DNA of 64,000 nucleotides, from positions 1-64,000 of the forward strand of contig WTFU01000206.1 in assembly GCA_011523945.1 (NCBI GenBank). The letters are read 5' to 3'. Source of the DNA: Mariniblastus sp. (GTDB taxonomy: Bacteria; Planctomycetota; Planctomycetia; Pirellulales; Pirellulaceae). Below the pieces are notes generated by a model. The model worked only from the letters and a program-made list of their open reading frames with translations. It had not been told where the DNA came from and made no database searches. Each line of letters starts with the position of its first letter. Position 1 is the first letter of the stretch. The translations under genes and the position numbers were made by a program. Shown piece after piece: positions 19,501 through 27,778 of this stretch.

Positions 19501-19755
19501 GAGCATGAAATCACCTCAGAAACAATCCTCAACGGCAGTCTCGACCGCCTCACTCCCGTGCTCATGACAACATTAACCACCGGCATTGGCTTACTTCCAT
19601 TGATTGTGGAAGGCAACTTACCCGGCCGGGAAATTCTCTATCCGGTTGCCACAGTAATTGTGGGCGGCTTGATTACATCGACCGCTTGCGAATTCCTCAT
19701 TCGACCCGGCCTGTTCTTCTTTTTCGGCCCGACCAGAACCCGCACCGACGCATAG
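16576..19755 (+). CDS. Heavy-metal-type RND efflux permease (CusA/CzcA family)
   Basis: 1059 residues, the usual RND length, with twelve expected membrane segments: one at 12-30, a cluster near 340-500, one near 540, and a second cluster near 870-1040. The N-terminus RLPIDVLPDLTRP and GMAPEEVERQVTIPLE are characteristic of the heavy-metal RND family. The TM4 region reads GELVDDAIVDVENIYRR, with the acidic proton-relay residues. TTG 16576 is chosen as start because it restores the conserved N-terminal MLNAIIQLALR segment; the next ATG would cut into the first membrane helix. Substrate could be Cu, Zn, Co, Ni or Cd. The B12 riboswitch begins about 120 bases downstream, but is probably a separate unit. 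Confidence 0.95.
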   Translation: MLNAIIQLALRRRAFVLCLAVAAIITGLMAIERLPIDVLPDLTRPRVSIITECPGMAPEEVERQVTIPLESAVSGASGIIAVRSKSDVGLSVINVEFDWGTDIYRSRQIVTERISLAEFDLPRGVQPRLGPLSSLLGQIMLIGMWSDTNSTEPMEIRTLADWIVKKRLQQIKGISEVITIGGGRKQYQVLVELHELHKYEVTLSDIQTALNSSNLNVNGGYVDRNSQEFLVRGIGRVDSVEQLKQIVVRADSKRAVLLENVAQIQPVAQAKRGDSSINGKPGVVLTILKQPRTDTRRLSDDVVAALDELRPSLPEDIQLEVTYQQREFIDQSVWNVVDALRDGSILVVFILFLFLFNARTTIITLTAIPVSIVITALVFRYFNLSINVMTLGGIAIALGELVDDAIVDVENIYRRLRENSKLESPRPRIKVVFEASVEVRNSIIISTLLVILVFAPLFALSGISGRMFIPLGISYIVSIIASTIVSLTLTPVLSYYLLNSKSMAKTKSSDSLVVRSLKRVFTPLIILSMKRIPFSLMLISTLITVGITGLLAYRMGQEWIPKFDEGSAQLNLFAAPGTSLKTSLEISGNANRQLRKFLYSDENPDGFIRYFTARSGRAENDEHVMGVNTTEYTISLIENHGKTRNEIISILEQAANLVPEVENETDQPIRHLISHLISGSTAEIAIKLFGDDLDTLVRKGSEIRDAISTVPGIKPPKLEQQQIIPQLRIKINYTQLAAYKLTARKVFDLVETAMLGKVVSQLIEGERRFEIVMRFPDEYRENFESLERIPIELPDGGVIPLSSVADIYEYGGPNTINREDARRRIVVRVFTENADLATAVAAIRKKIDDTIELPEGYFISYGGQFEAQQTATRQILILSLASLAVVFVLLYSAFSSFNIALQILIALPVAFIGGVIALVLTDQVFTTAAMVGFISLGGIAARNGLLLVSTYLTAGKPVDPNIRVSNLTNSACHDSEHEITSETILNGSLDRLTPVLMTTLTTGIGLLPLIVEGNLPGREILYPVATVIVGGLITSTACEFLIRPGLFFFFGPTRTRTDA

Positions 19756-19832
19756 CTCAAAATTTAAATTTTGCGGCCGTCGACAGCGAATCATCCAGTA
19801 AAGATCGGCCACCTGAAATACCGCGTAGGCAA

Positions 19833-19861
19833 TTGTGAATCATACAATTCGTTGTTATTAT
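19833..19861 (+). promoter_or_regulatory. Predicted sigma-70 promoter of the cobalamin riboswitch
   Basis: TTGTGA at 19833-19838 and TATTAT at 19856-19861 are separated by 17 bases, close to the bacterial consensus TTGACA-N17-TATAAT. Transcription would then start near 19868, just before the first conserved riboswitch segment. It overlaps a small inverted repeat (AATTGT/ACAATT). This is motif-based only. Confidence 0.5.
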
Positions 19862-19874
19862 ATCACCACTTGTT

Positions 19875-20082
19875 TTGGTGACCGCTGCACTTTTGCATGT
19901 GGTTAAAGGGAATTCAGTGTGAATCTGAAACGGCCCCGCCGCTGTAACCCGCGTGAAATCATCTCATTCTAAAAGCCATTGTTGAGACGTAAGAATATCG
20001 ACGAGAAGGCGAGATGGATTTGCGGGAAGTCAGAATACCTGCCATTTCAATAATCCGAATTTGTTCTGCGCGGGACGAACAA
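19875..20082 (+). promoter_or_regulatory. Cobalamin (adenosylcobalamin-type) riboswitch
   Basis: All conserved blocks appear in order: GGTTAAAGGGAA (19901-19912), GTGTGAATCTG (19917-19927), the B12 box GCCCCGCCGCTGTAACC (19933-19949), AGCCATTG (19974-19981) and GGGAAGTCAGAATACCTGCC (20024-20043). A hairpin TTGTTC/GAACAA (20061-20066 and 20077-20082) follows; its loop contains GCGGG (20070-20074), complementary to CCCGC (19935-19939) in the L5 loop, forming the kissing-loop contact that transmits ligand binding. The DUF1559 gene starts 22 bases after this hairpin, so control is probably at translation initiation; no intrinsic terminator is visible. Cobalamin binding should turn the downstream genes off. 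Confidence 0.93.
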
Positions 20083-20104
20083 ACCGAACATTAGTTTCAA
20101 AAGC

Positions 20105-20917
20105 ATGTATTACTTACATAATGCGGAGAAGGTACGCGCGAATCGCGGGTTCACGCTTGTCGAATTATTAGTGGTCATCGCGATCGTCGGCATTCTGATT
20201 GGGATGCTAATGCCAGCCGTACAAAGTATACGGAACGCGTCACGTCGGATTGCTTGCGGCAACAATCTCCATCAAATTTCTATCGCATTGCAAAACTATC
20301 ATGCGGCGCACGAAGCATTTCCAATCGGTGGCATTGAATGGCGGACTCGAAACGATCCCACCCGCCGCCAACTCGCCTGGAGTGTGTTCTTACTACCCTA
20401 TCTCGAACAAGAAAACGTTTGGCAGCAACTCGACCTCAACACTGCTTTCGACAGCCCTGAAAACGCTGAGGCAGCGGCTACTATCATTAACGTTTTTGTC
20501 TGCCCTAGCAGTCTGCGAGGACATCAAACAGTAAACGCTCGCGGCCCCTGCGACTACGGTGGCATTTATGGCGAACGCATCACATCGCCCAACAACCCTC
20601 CCAAAGGAACAATGCTTCACGATATCGCCATTGCACTTCGCGACGTTACCGATGGATCGTCTCATACACTTATCGTTGCCGAAGACTCTGGATGGTCAGA
20701 TGGGCAGTGGATCAATGGGAGGAACATCTTTGATCAAGCATTCCCAATTAATCAGGCTCCCAGTTTTGAAAATGACATTCGCAGCGAACATCCCCAGGGA
20801 GCGAATGCAGCCAGATGCGATGGCAGTGTTGGCTTTCTTTCCGAAAGTATTGATTTGCAAGTGCTTGCTGCACTTTGCACTCGAGCGGGAGGCGAAACAA
20901 ATACGACAAGCGACTAG
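20105..20917 (+). CDS. DUF1559 protein with prepilin-type N-terminus
   Basis: 270 residues. A prepilin cleavage/methylation signal is evident: G15-FTLVELLVV followed by a hydrophobic helix to about residue 36. The DUF1559 body follows, with the typical CGNNLHQISIALQNYH segment at about 49-64, YLEQENVW, a C-P-S-S motif, and the closing HPQGANAARCDGSVGFLS. DUF1559 is hugely expanded in planctomycetes; the proteins are thought to be pseudopilin-like or surface-anchored, function mostly unknown. Here it is directly under a cobalamin riboswitch and is followed 86 bases later by a PEP-CTERM protein. I infer repression by cobalamin and a role in envelope corrinoid handling. No clear Shine-Dalgarno is seen. 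Confidence 0.93.
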   Translation: MYYLHNAEKVRANRGFTLVELLVVIAIVGILIGMLMPAVQSIRNASRRIACGNNLHQISIALQNYHAAHEAFPIGGIEWRTRNDPTRRQLAWSVFLLPYLEQENVWQQLDLNTAFDSPENAEAAATIINVFVCPSSLRGHQTVNARGPCDYGGIYGERITSPNNPPKGTMLHDIAIALRDVTDGSSHTLIVAEDSGWSDGQWINGRNIFDQAFPINQAPSFENDIRSEHPQGANAARCDGSVGFLSESIDLQVLAALCTRAGGETNTTSD

Positions 20918-21003
20918 TAACTACGGCAGCTAATTTTTCAATGCAATCCAACAGATCACTCGAATCCCCAATCAATTCACTCAGCAACCTTGATAATCTA
21001 ACT

Positions 21004-21903
21004 ATGAATTTACGCAACCTCCTTTTCATCGCTTCTTTCTTCTTAACTACCGGAACATACGCCCAGACAACAGTCGTCGACTTTGAATCGCTACCCGTTC
21101 CAGCCGAACAGTTCTTCAATGGCGACACGAATGCTTCGAGTCCCTATCGAGATAATTTTTCAATCACCGGGACGCGGGATAACTTTGGTGAAACCGAGTT
21201 TCTCCAACTTTGGGAATCAAGCAATGTCGAATTTTTCAATGGCTACACACCCGGCTATAGTTCCTGGAATGGCTTTAGCTGGTCCAAAGTTACCGACACG
21301 ACCACCCCCGGCTTTGCCAATCAATATGCTTCTTTCGCAGGCGGAGGAAGCGATGGGGCAGGGGGGACGATTACGGGAACAAATTACGCAGTCGGTTTTG
21401 GTAATCAGAGTTTTTTTAATTTACCCGAATTAGCCACCGTCGAATCGATTGATATTACAAATACGACCTATACCGGCATTTCAATACGTGACGGAGATGG
21501 ATTTGCCAAAAAATTTGGTGGCACCTCCGGCGATGACGAAGATTTTTTCATGTTGACTCTAACAGGCTTCGAAGACGTCAATCTTGGCGGCGGCAGCACC
21601 GGAGCGATTGATGTCTTCCTGGCAGACTATCGATTTAGTGACAACTCCAAAGACTACATTCTTGATTCATGGAATCAGGTTGATTTAACAAGTCTTGGAT
21701 CAGCTCGATCCGTTGAATTTTCCTTTACGACCACCGACAACAGTGCCTTTGGCCCCAACACTCCGTTATTTGTCGCAATTGATAACTTGAGTTACTCCAT
21801 CAACTCAGTTCCCGAACCAACAGCTCCGTTGTTACTTTCGGTATGGGCCTTAGCCCTCGTCGCCCGACGATCAAGAAAACTGAATACACTTAACTCCGAC
21901 TGA
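21004..21903 (+). CDS. DUF4465-like PEP-CTERM exported protein
   Basis: 299 residues from ATG 21004. This start puts a signal peptide at the N-terminus (residues 1-21, ending TYAQ); the frame is open further upstream to 20875 but would overlap DUF1559. The mature part resembles DUF4465: WNGFSWSKVTD, YASFAGGG, SIDITNTTYTGISIRDGDGFAKKFGG (split here as ITNTTYTG and GDGFAKKFGG), VFLADYRF, SWNQVDLTSLG and TPLFVAIDNL. The C-terminus has the PEP-CTERM sorting signal VPEPTAP, a hydrophobic stretch and a basic end RRSRK, so it is probably processed by an exosortase-like system and surface-located. It shares the riboswitch with the DUF1559 gene. I recall DUF4465 members in corrinoid-uptake loci of Bacteroidetes, which needs checking. 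Confidence 0.85.
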   Translation: MNLRNLLFIASFFLTTGTYAQTTVVDFESLPVPAEQFFNGDTNASSPYRDNFSITGTRDNFGETEFLQLWESSNVEFFNGYTPGYSSWNGFSWSKVTDTTTPGFANQYASFAGGGSDGAGGTITGTNYAVGFGNQSFFNLPELATVESIDITNTTYTGISIRDGDGFAKKFGGTSGDDEDFFMLTLTGFEDVNLGGGSTGAIDVFLADYRFSDNSKDYILDSWNQVDLTSLGSARSVEFSFTTTDNSAFGPNTPLFVAIDNLSYSINSVPEPTAPLLLSVWALALVARRSRKLNTLNSD

Positions 21904-21915
21904 ATTTACCCTCGA

Positions 21916-22362
21916 TTAAAACTCAACCTTCGATTGACAGACCGCTGTATTACTGCGATTCCAAAGCCAAAGAATCAGCACACCGGTCGCGGCTACCGGC
22001 ATCCCCTCGCCAATTATCCAGTAAAGCGGCATAGGAGCCGAGATATCAATCCCCAACATTGTCAAACCGAGAGCCACATGCAGAAACCCGAACAATCGCA
22101 CTAGCGGCCAATAGCGAATCAGATCAAAGGAAACAAAAAACATCAATGCTCCATGCACTGCGTAGAGCAACGACGTCGACCTTGCTAGATAAAACGCAAT
22201 CGCAACATCGGGAAACTCACCAAGACCAAGCTGTTGATGCAAATAATTGATTAACCCAGCTGGAAAGAATATTGGCACTGCGGCCAATAACAATCCAGCT
22301 CCAGTTACTGCGAGAACCACTCGCAAGAAACGAAAGGGAACAGACTGCTGAAGTGGATTCAT
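21916..22362 (-). CDS. Small four-helix membrane protein, hypothetical
   Basis: 148 residues with four hydrophobic segments (about 12-32, 54-78, 84-103 and 110-130), so an inner-membrane protein. No catalytic motif is visible. It converges on the riboswitch-controlled PEP-CTERM gene with 12 bases between stops and is divergent from the Rieske oxygenase gene, so it is probably its own unit. I do not recognise a named family. Confidence 0.8.
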   Translation of the reverse strand: MNPLQQSVPFRFLRVVLAVTGAGLLLAAVPIFFPAGLINYLHQQLGLGEFPDVAIAFYLARSTSLLYAVHGALMFFVSFDLIRYWPLVRLFGFLHVALGLTMLGIDISAPMPLYWIIGEGMPVAATGVLILWLWNRSNTAVCQSKVEF

Positions 22363-22553
22363 TTTTTGATTCTCAAAAGAGCATTAACCATTTAATAAGC
22401 GTAGCAAAAACCCTGCTCAACGGCGGCTCATCGATCGCGAACCGCGATTTGCGTTTCCTTTGAACTACCTCGCATCTTCATTGCTAAACGTAACACGAGA
22501 ATACCATCTAGAAACAACTCGCCAACCCTGACACCGTACGTTAAGATCGATTC

Positions 22554-23678
22554 ATGAACGAATCCACTCCCCCCCCCAGATCGGCACAGGGCGCCTACGG
22601 CATCGCCGGCGAATATGTCACGTCTGAAGCGATCTACAAGAAAGAATCTGACGCTATTTTTTCCAGACGTTGGCTCTGCGCAGGTCGGCTCGAAGAACTC
22701 GATCCAAGCAGTAGCTGCCTGCCTATCACGCTTGAAAAACAAAACTTGTTTCTAGTTCGAGATGAGTCCGGAATGATCCGGGCATTTCGTAACTTTTGCA
22801 GGCACCGAGGAAGTCAATTAGTGACCGAATCAAACTGCAGCTCAATGGGAAAACGGATCCAATGCCCTTATCACGCATGGACTTATTCCCGCTCCGGCGC
22901 CTTAACCTCTGCGCCTAACATGGCCGAAAATGACGACTTCGATGAAAATTCACACGGACTTTTTGAGGTTTCCTGTGAAGTCTTTGGCGGCTTCATCTGG
23001 GTCAATTTCAATCCTGAGGAAACTGTTGCGGAATGGCTTCAGCCTGTCGCCAAGCATTTTCAAAATTGGCAGATTAGCGATCTGCGTCTCGGACATGAAT
23101 TGGTCTACCACGTTGAAGCAAATTGGAAATTGATCTTTCAAAATTACAGTGAGTGTTATCACTGTCCCATCGTCCACCCCATGCTCAACCGATTAACGCC
23201 TTACCAAGGTTCATCCAATGAATTGGACGAGGGTCCAATTTTAGGAGGCCCGATGGGACTTGCCGATTCAAGTCAAACGATGTCCTGCGATGGAAAATAC
23301 GCAGGTCCGCCAATCGGAAATTTAACCGCGGATCAATTGCGTTCGGTTTACTATTTTACGATCTGCCCCACGATGTTTTTGAGCCTGCATCCGGACTATG
23401 TTCTCATTCATCGAATTCAGCGAATTGATACGGGGAACAGCAAAGTAGTCTGCCAGTTTCTCTTCCCAACTCAGTCGAGCGATCAACAAAAACTGACGCC
23501 CGACCAAGCTATCGAATTTTGGGATCTTACAAATCGACAGGATTGGAATGTGTGCGAGTTAGCTCAAAAGGGAATGTCAGATCCAGCCTATCAACCAGGA
23601 CCCTACTCTAATTTAGAAAGCGTGGTTGCCGCGTTTGACCGAAACTACCTATCAGAATTGGATTCAAAACGCGACTAA
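22554..23678 (+). CDS. Rieske non-heme iron oxygenase, alpha-subunit type
   Basis: 374 residues. The Rieske [2Fe-2S] site is complete: C82-R-H84 and C104-P-Y-H107. The mononuclear iron site appears in NYSECYHCPIVHP with H203 and H208; the acidic third ligand is expected in the later SRPBCC-fold part. Length and motif order fit ring-hydroxylating oxygenase alpha subunits and related quaternary-amine monooxygenases. No reductase, ferredoxin or beta subunit is adjacent, so the electron donor is encoded elsewhere. Substrate unknown. The ATG at 22554 is preceded by AAGATCGATTC with no strong ribosome site. Confidence 0.93.
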   Translation: MNESTPPPRSAQGAYGIAGEYVTSEAIYKKESDAIFSRRWLCAGRLEELDPSSSCLPITLEKQNLFLVRDESGMIRAFRNFCRHRGSQLVTESNCSSMGKRIQCPYHAWTYSRSGALTSAPNMAENDDFDENSHGLFEVSCEVFGGFIWVNFNPEETVAEWLQPVAKHFQNWQISDLRLGHELVYHVEANWKLIFQNYSECYHCPIVHPMLNRLTPYQGSSNELDEGPILGGPMGLADSSQTMSCDGKYAGPPIGNLTADQLRSVYYFTICPTMFLSLHPDYVLIHRIQRIDTGNSKVVCQFLFPTQSSDQQKLTPDQAIEFWDLTNRQDWNVCELAQKGMSDPAYQPGPYSNLESVVAAFDRNYLSELDSKRD

Positions 23679-23772
23679 CAAAGGGGAAAATCCCAATTCC
23701 TCCCAAACAAGCTAATGACATTCCGGCTGTGTCACTCACCAAGCACCAACTCAATCTAACCATTGGCTCAGG

Positions 23773-26700
23773 CTATCGCTTGCCCCACTTTTTGGGTTCC
23801 GCTTTGGCCGAAAGCGACTTGCGGTCGATTAACATCTCGACTGAGGTCTTCCCCAACAGATCCGTCAGTCGACTGGTCAACTGTTCGCTGATCTCTACTT
23901 TCCTATTGGAATTCATTTCGACTCGCATCCCATCTTCAAGGATGATTTCAAATTTCAACTGCCGATTACCAGGATACCCTCGAATGATTTCGTAAACTGT
24001 TTTCAATCCGTCAAGCCCATGGGACTGCTGGTCAACCATGACTTTGATCCCGTGGGTCAAATTCTCATCGAGCTGGTCAATAGGAATCACTTTATCGACA
24101 ATCATATTTGCTTCATCGCCACCTCGGTAATCTAATCGCCCCTGCAGAACCACAATTGCGTCTGCCACAACAGCATCACCGTGTTTCGCAAAATCTTGCG
24201 GCCACAGAATACAGCGAATTGCACCGTCAACATCTTCCAGATCAAACATGACGTATTTAGTAGGCGAGTTTGCGTCCCGTGGGTTTTTGACATGGGATTG
24301 TTTGACTGCCGAAATCATTCCACCCAAGCTAACGCGGTCGCGATCTTTCGTGCCTTCGAGCCCAGATGTTTTATGTGAGCAGTAACGTGCCAACTGAGCT
24401 TCAAACTGAGCTAATGGATGGCTCGTCAAGTAAAATCCAAGAACCTCTTTCTCAGCATTTAGCAACGCTCGCTCTTCCCATTCATCCATTTCTGGAAAAA
24501 CGACTTCTGCATCTTCTGCTTCGTCGTCATCATCGCCGCCAAACAGATTCTTTTGACCACTTTTTTTATCCGCCATCATCGCTGCCCCAGCCTGCAAAGC
24601 GCGATCAGTGACGGCCGATAATTGAGAACGCTTCACCTCAAAACAATCCATTGCTCCCGCTTTGATAAGCGTTTCAATAGACGATCGATTGCATTTTGAT
24701 GATTCAACCCGCTCACAAAAATCAAAAATATCCTTAAACGGCCCATTCGCCTCCCGCTCCTCAACGATTGCCGCTGCAGCCGAACCACCACAGCCCTTAA
24801 CAGCAGACATTGCGAAATGAATCTTGCCGTTGGCGACCGTAAAATCAACTCCCGATTGGTTGATACAGGGTGGTACGACCTCTACTCCCATCCGGTCGCA
24901 ATCCTCCATGTGCTCAACGAGCGAGTCTTTGCTGGTAAAATTGCGTCCTGGAATATCCCCTGTTAACAGGGCTGCCATAAATTCAACCGGATAATGCGTT
25001 TTGAGATAAGCCGTCTGCCACGCAATCGCAGCGTAAGCCGTCGAATGGCTCTTATTGAAACCGTACCCGGCAAACTTGAGAATCATATCCCACATCTCTT
25101 GGGCATCTTTTTTAGACAGCCCTTGCTCCACCGCACCAGACATGTAGGCATCGTGATTCGATGCGATGATTTTTTCTTTCTTCTTACTGATCGCTTTAAT
25201 ACAGGTGTACGCAGCGGCGAGAGGAATCTTGCCGAGACGATTTAAAATCTGCATCACCTGTTCCTGATAAACCATCACACCGTTGGTCTCTTCAAGAATT
25301 TCTTTGAGAACGTCCAGCTTATATTCAGCCTCCCGGCGACCATGCTTAACATCGATGTACTGTTGCACCATCCCGCCCTCCAGAGGCCCCGGTCGGTAGA
25401 GTGCATTGGTCGCAATGATATCCCGAAAATGGTCGGGCTTCATTTTGGAAAGCAAATCACGAATTCCACCACTCTCCAACTGGAAAACACCCTTGGTATC
25501 GCCCGACTGAAGCAGCTCAAAAGTCGCCGGATCGTCGAGCGGAAAATCCAACGGATCGATCGTTTTTCCGGTAGTCTGCCGAATCAATTTCACGGTATTA
25601 CTGAGAATGGTCAGGGTTCGCAAACCAAGAAAATCCATTTTTAACAGGCCAGCAGCCTCAACGTCATTCATGGACCACTGAGTAATTACATCCTCTTTAC
25701 CGGCAACCCTGCCCAGAGGAACGTAGTCGGTCAAAGGACCGTCACTGATCACAACGGCCGCCGCGTGCGTGCCGATGTTCCGAGCCAGTCCTTCCAGCTT
25801 AAGTGCAAATTCGAGCAACTCCGCAATCTCAGGATCGCCTTCGTAGACCGCCTTCAGCTCATCACTTGATTCAATCGCTTGCTGAAGCGAGATTCCAAGT
25901 TGATCTGGAACCATCGAAGTAATCTGGTTCACCCGTGCTAACGGAATACCAAGCACACGTCCGACGTCCTTGATCGCCGCTCGAGCTTTTAAAGTCCCAA
26001 AGGTACCAATCTGAGCTACACTTTCTTCTCCGTACTTTTCTTTCACGTAACGGATGATTTCGCCACGACGTTCCTTGCAGAAATCAATATCAATATCCGG
26101 CGCTTCCAATCGATTCTCATCGAGAAAACGCTCGAACAACAAGCTGTACTTAATGGGACAAACGTGGCTCAAGTAAAGTGCGTAACAGACAATCGCTCCA
26201 ACACCACTACCACGGGCGGTCGACGGAATATCCCGCTGGCGGGCCTGTTCGACGAAATCCCAGCAAATCAAAAAGTAGTTCGCGAATCCAAGTTTATTAA
26301 TAACGCCTAACTCTCGATTCAATCGCGTCATTACCACTTCGGCAAGCTCACCGTTGGGCTTCATCTCTTCATTACCTTCGTAACGATCCATGAGTCCCTT
26401 GATGCAAAGATCTCTTAGTTCATCTTCTGGAGTGCGATCCTGCGGCAAATCAAAGACTGGAAAAAAACGTTCGCCAAGCTCAAGTTGGATATCAACGGTA
26501 TCTGCAATTTGCTGACTTCTTGCGACAGCATCCTCAAGGCCGGGAAAATTTCGATACATCTCTTCGGGAGGGCGAAGATAAAACTGATCACCCTCCATTT
26601 TCATCCGCTGACTATCAGTTCGGAATTTGCCCATATTGATACAGAGCATAACGTCCTGAGCCTCTGCATCTTCCCGGTCAACATAGTGGCAGTCACTCGT

Positions 26701-27336
26701 CGCAACCAAGGGCAAGCCAACTTGTTGAGCAATTTCAACCGCTCCTTGAAGTTGTGGTTTCTGAATATCCACATTGTTATTCATGATCTCTAGAAAATAT
26801 CGATCACCAAAAACTCCATGAAACCACTGAGCAACATTCTTTGCTTCGGCAAGACTTTCTTCAGCACCGTTCCCGGAACCTCGCAAAATTGCCCGGCTAA
26901 ACTCACTCGAAACACATCCGCTCAAACAGATAATTCCTTCGTTGTATTCTTCAAGCAATTCTTTATCGATCCGGGGCTTGAAATAGAATCCGTCGAGGCT
27001 CGCGTGGGAAGCCATTTTGACGAGGTTCTTGAATCCCGTTGCGTTCTGGCACAACAAGGTCAAGTGGTAACTGGAGTCTTTCCCTTTACCACCTGATTTA
27101 CTCTTCCGACTACCGGGCGCTATATAGGCTTCATACCCGATTATCGGATTAATGTCTTTTGATTTACAGGCACGATAAAACTCCAATGCACCGTGCATAT
27201 TACCGTGATCCGTCAATGCCAGCGCATTCATGCCATGATCTGCTGTCCGTTGAACCAATTTTGGAATTGAACTGGCACCGTCAAGCAAACTGTAATGGCT
27301 GTGGCAATGCAGATGAACAAACGGACGGTTAGACAT
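23773..27336 (-). CDS. dnaE: DNA polymerase III alpha subunit
   Basis: 1187 residues, normal for DnaE. The N-terminal PHP domain opens with HLHCHSHYSLLDGASS. Catalytic aspartates of the polymerase palm lie in APDIDIDFCKERRGEI. The finger region contains RNIGTHAAAVVISDG, and GFNKSHSTAYAAIAWQTAYLK is the highly conserved thumb/finger signature. A C-terminal OB-fold region follows (residues about 985-1070). It is the replicative polymerase catalytic subunit. No operon partner; the next gene upstream is divergent. Confidence 0.98.
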   Translation of the reverse strand: MSNRPFVHLHCHSHYSLLDGASSIPKLVQRTADHGMNALALTDHGNMHGALEFYRACKSKDINPIIGYEAYIAPGSRKSKSGGKGKDSSYHLTLLCQNATGFKNLVKMASHASLDGFYFKPRIDKELLEEYNEGIICLSGCVSSEFSRAILRGSGNGAEESLAEAKNVAQWFHGVFGDRYFLEIMNNNVDIQKPQLQGAVEIAQQVGLPLVATSDCHYVDREDAEAQDVMLCINMGKFRTDSQRMKMEGDQFYLRPPEEMYRNFPGLEDAVARSQQIADTVDIQLELGERFFPVFDLPQDRTPEDELRDLCIKGLMDRYEGNEEMKPNGELAEVVMTRLNRELGVINKLGFANYFLICWDFVEQARQRDIPSTARGSGVGAIVCYALYLSHVCPIKYSLLFERFLDENRLEAPDIDIDFCKERRGEIIRYVKEKYGEESVAQIGTFGTLKARAAIKDVGRVLGIPLARVNQITSMVPDQLGISLQQAIESSDELKAVYEGDPEIAELLEFALKLEGLARNIGTHAAAVVISDGPLTDYVPLGRVAGKEDVITQWSMNDVEAAGLLKMDFLGLRTLTILSNTVKLIRQTTGKTIDPLDFPLDDPATFELLQSGDTKGVFQLESGGIRDLLSKMKPDHFRDIIATNALYRPGPLEGGMVQQYIDVKHGRREAEYKLDVLKEILEETNGVMVYQEQVMQILNRLGKIPLAAAYTCIKAISKKKEKIIASNHDAYMSGAVEQGLSKKDAQEMWDMILKFAGYGFNKSHSTAYAAIAWQTAYLKTHYPVEFMAALLTGDIPGRNFTSKDSLVEHMEDCDRMGVEVVPPCINQSGVDFTVANGKIHFAMSAVKGCGGSAAAAIVEEREANGPFKDIFDFCERVESSKCNRSSIETLIKAGAMDCFEVKRSQLSAVTDRALQAGAAMMADKKSGQKNLFGGDDDDEAEDAEVVFPEMDEWEERALLNAEKEVLGFYLTSHPLAQFEAQLARYCSHKTSGLEGTKDRDRVSLGGMISAVKQSHVKNPRDANSPTKYVMFDLEDVDGAIRCILWPQDFAKHGDAVVADAIVVLQGRLDYRGGDEANMIVDKVIPIDQLDENLTHGIKVMVDQQSHGLDGLKTVYEIIRGYPGNRQLKFEIILEDGMRVEMNSNRKVEISEQLTSRLTDLLGKTSVEMLIDRKSLSAKAEPKKWGKR

Positions 27337-27778
27337 AAAGCGAGCCAGCCTCGGTGAAATTATTAGGATTGATAATGATTGAACTCTCGAGCATGGAATG
27401 ACAATTCAAAATCGATCCCATTGAAAATTTCCCCAGTCCAGTTGAAGGGAGACAGGCGTTTGCCTTTAGCCGCGGTTCTAGGTCAACGACAGATGGTAAC
27501 AAATCATCCGATTTTGACTATTGACCTAATCACGAAACAACACAAAAGCTCGGTAAAAATCGCAATATCGCGCACGACACCTGCGTTTCGTCCCCTCATC
27601 AAGAATTCATTCGAAACCATCGATTGTAACGGTTTTGCGGGAATATGCGAAAACCACCTATTTATACTCCTTGCACGAATTCCTGACCTATGTTTTCAGC
27701 GAGGAACCAATTGAAAAACAGCAATCCGCGTTTTGGGAACCTATTTGATTTACTCGATTCCACTTTAGTGGTTACGCC
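27337..27778. other. Intergenic region between dnaE and a coiled-coil gene
   Basis: This 442-base divergent gap should carry promoters for dnaE (minus) and the plus-strand coiled-coil gene. A TATACT box at 27663-27668 is a possible -10 element but lacks a well-placed -35. Two small plus-strand frames (27379-27714 and 27690-27896) show no domain; the second overlaps the real gene in another frame. No RNA gene found. Confidence 0.35.

Noticed and set aside
16576-20082. Riboswitch as regulator of the upstream RND efflux operon
   Set aside because: The riboswitch lies downstream of the pump gene and has its own promoter, so it acts on the DUF1559 gene.
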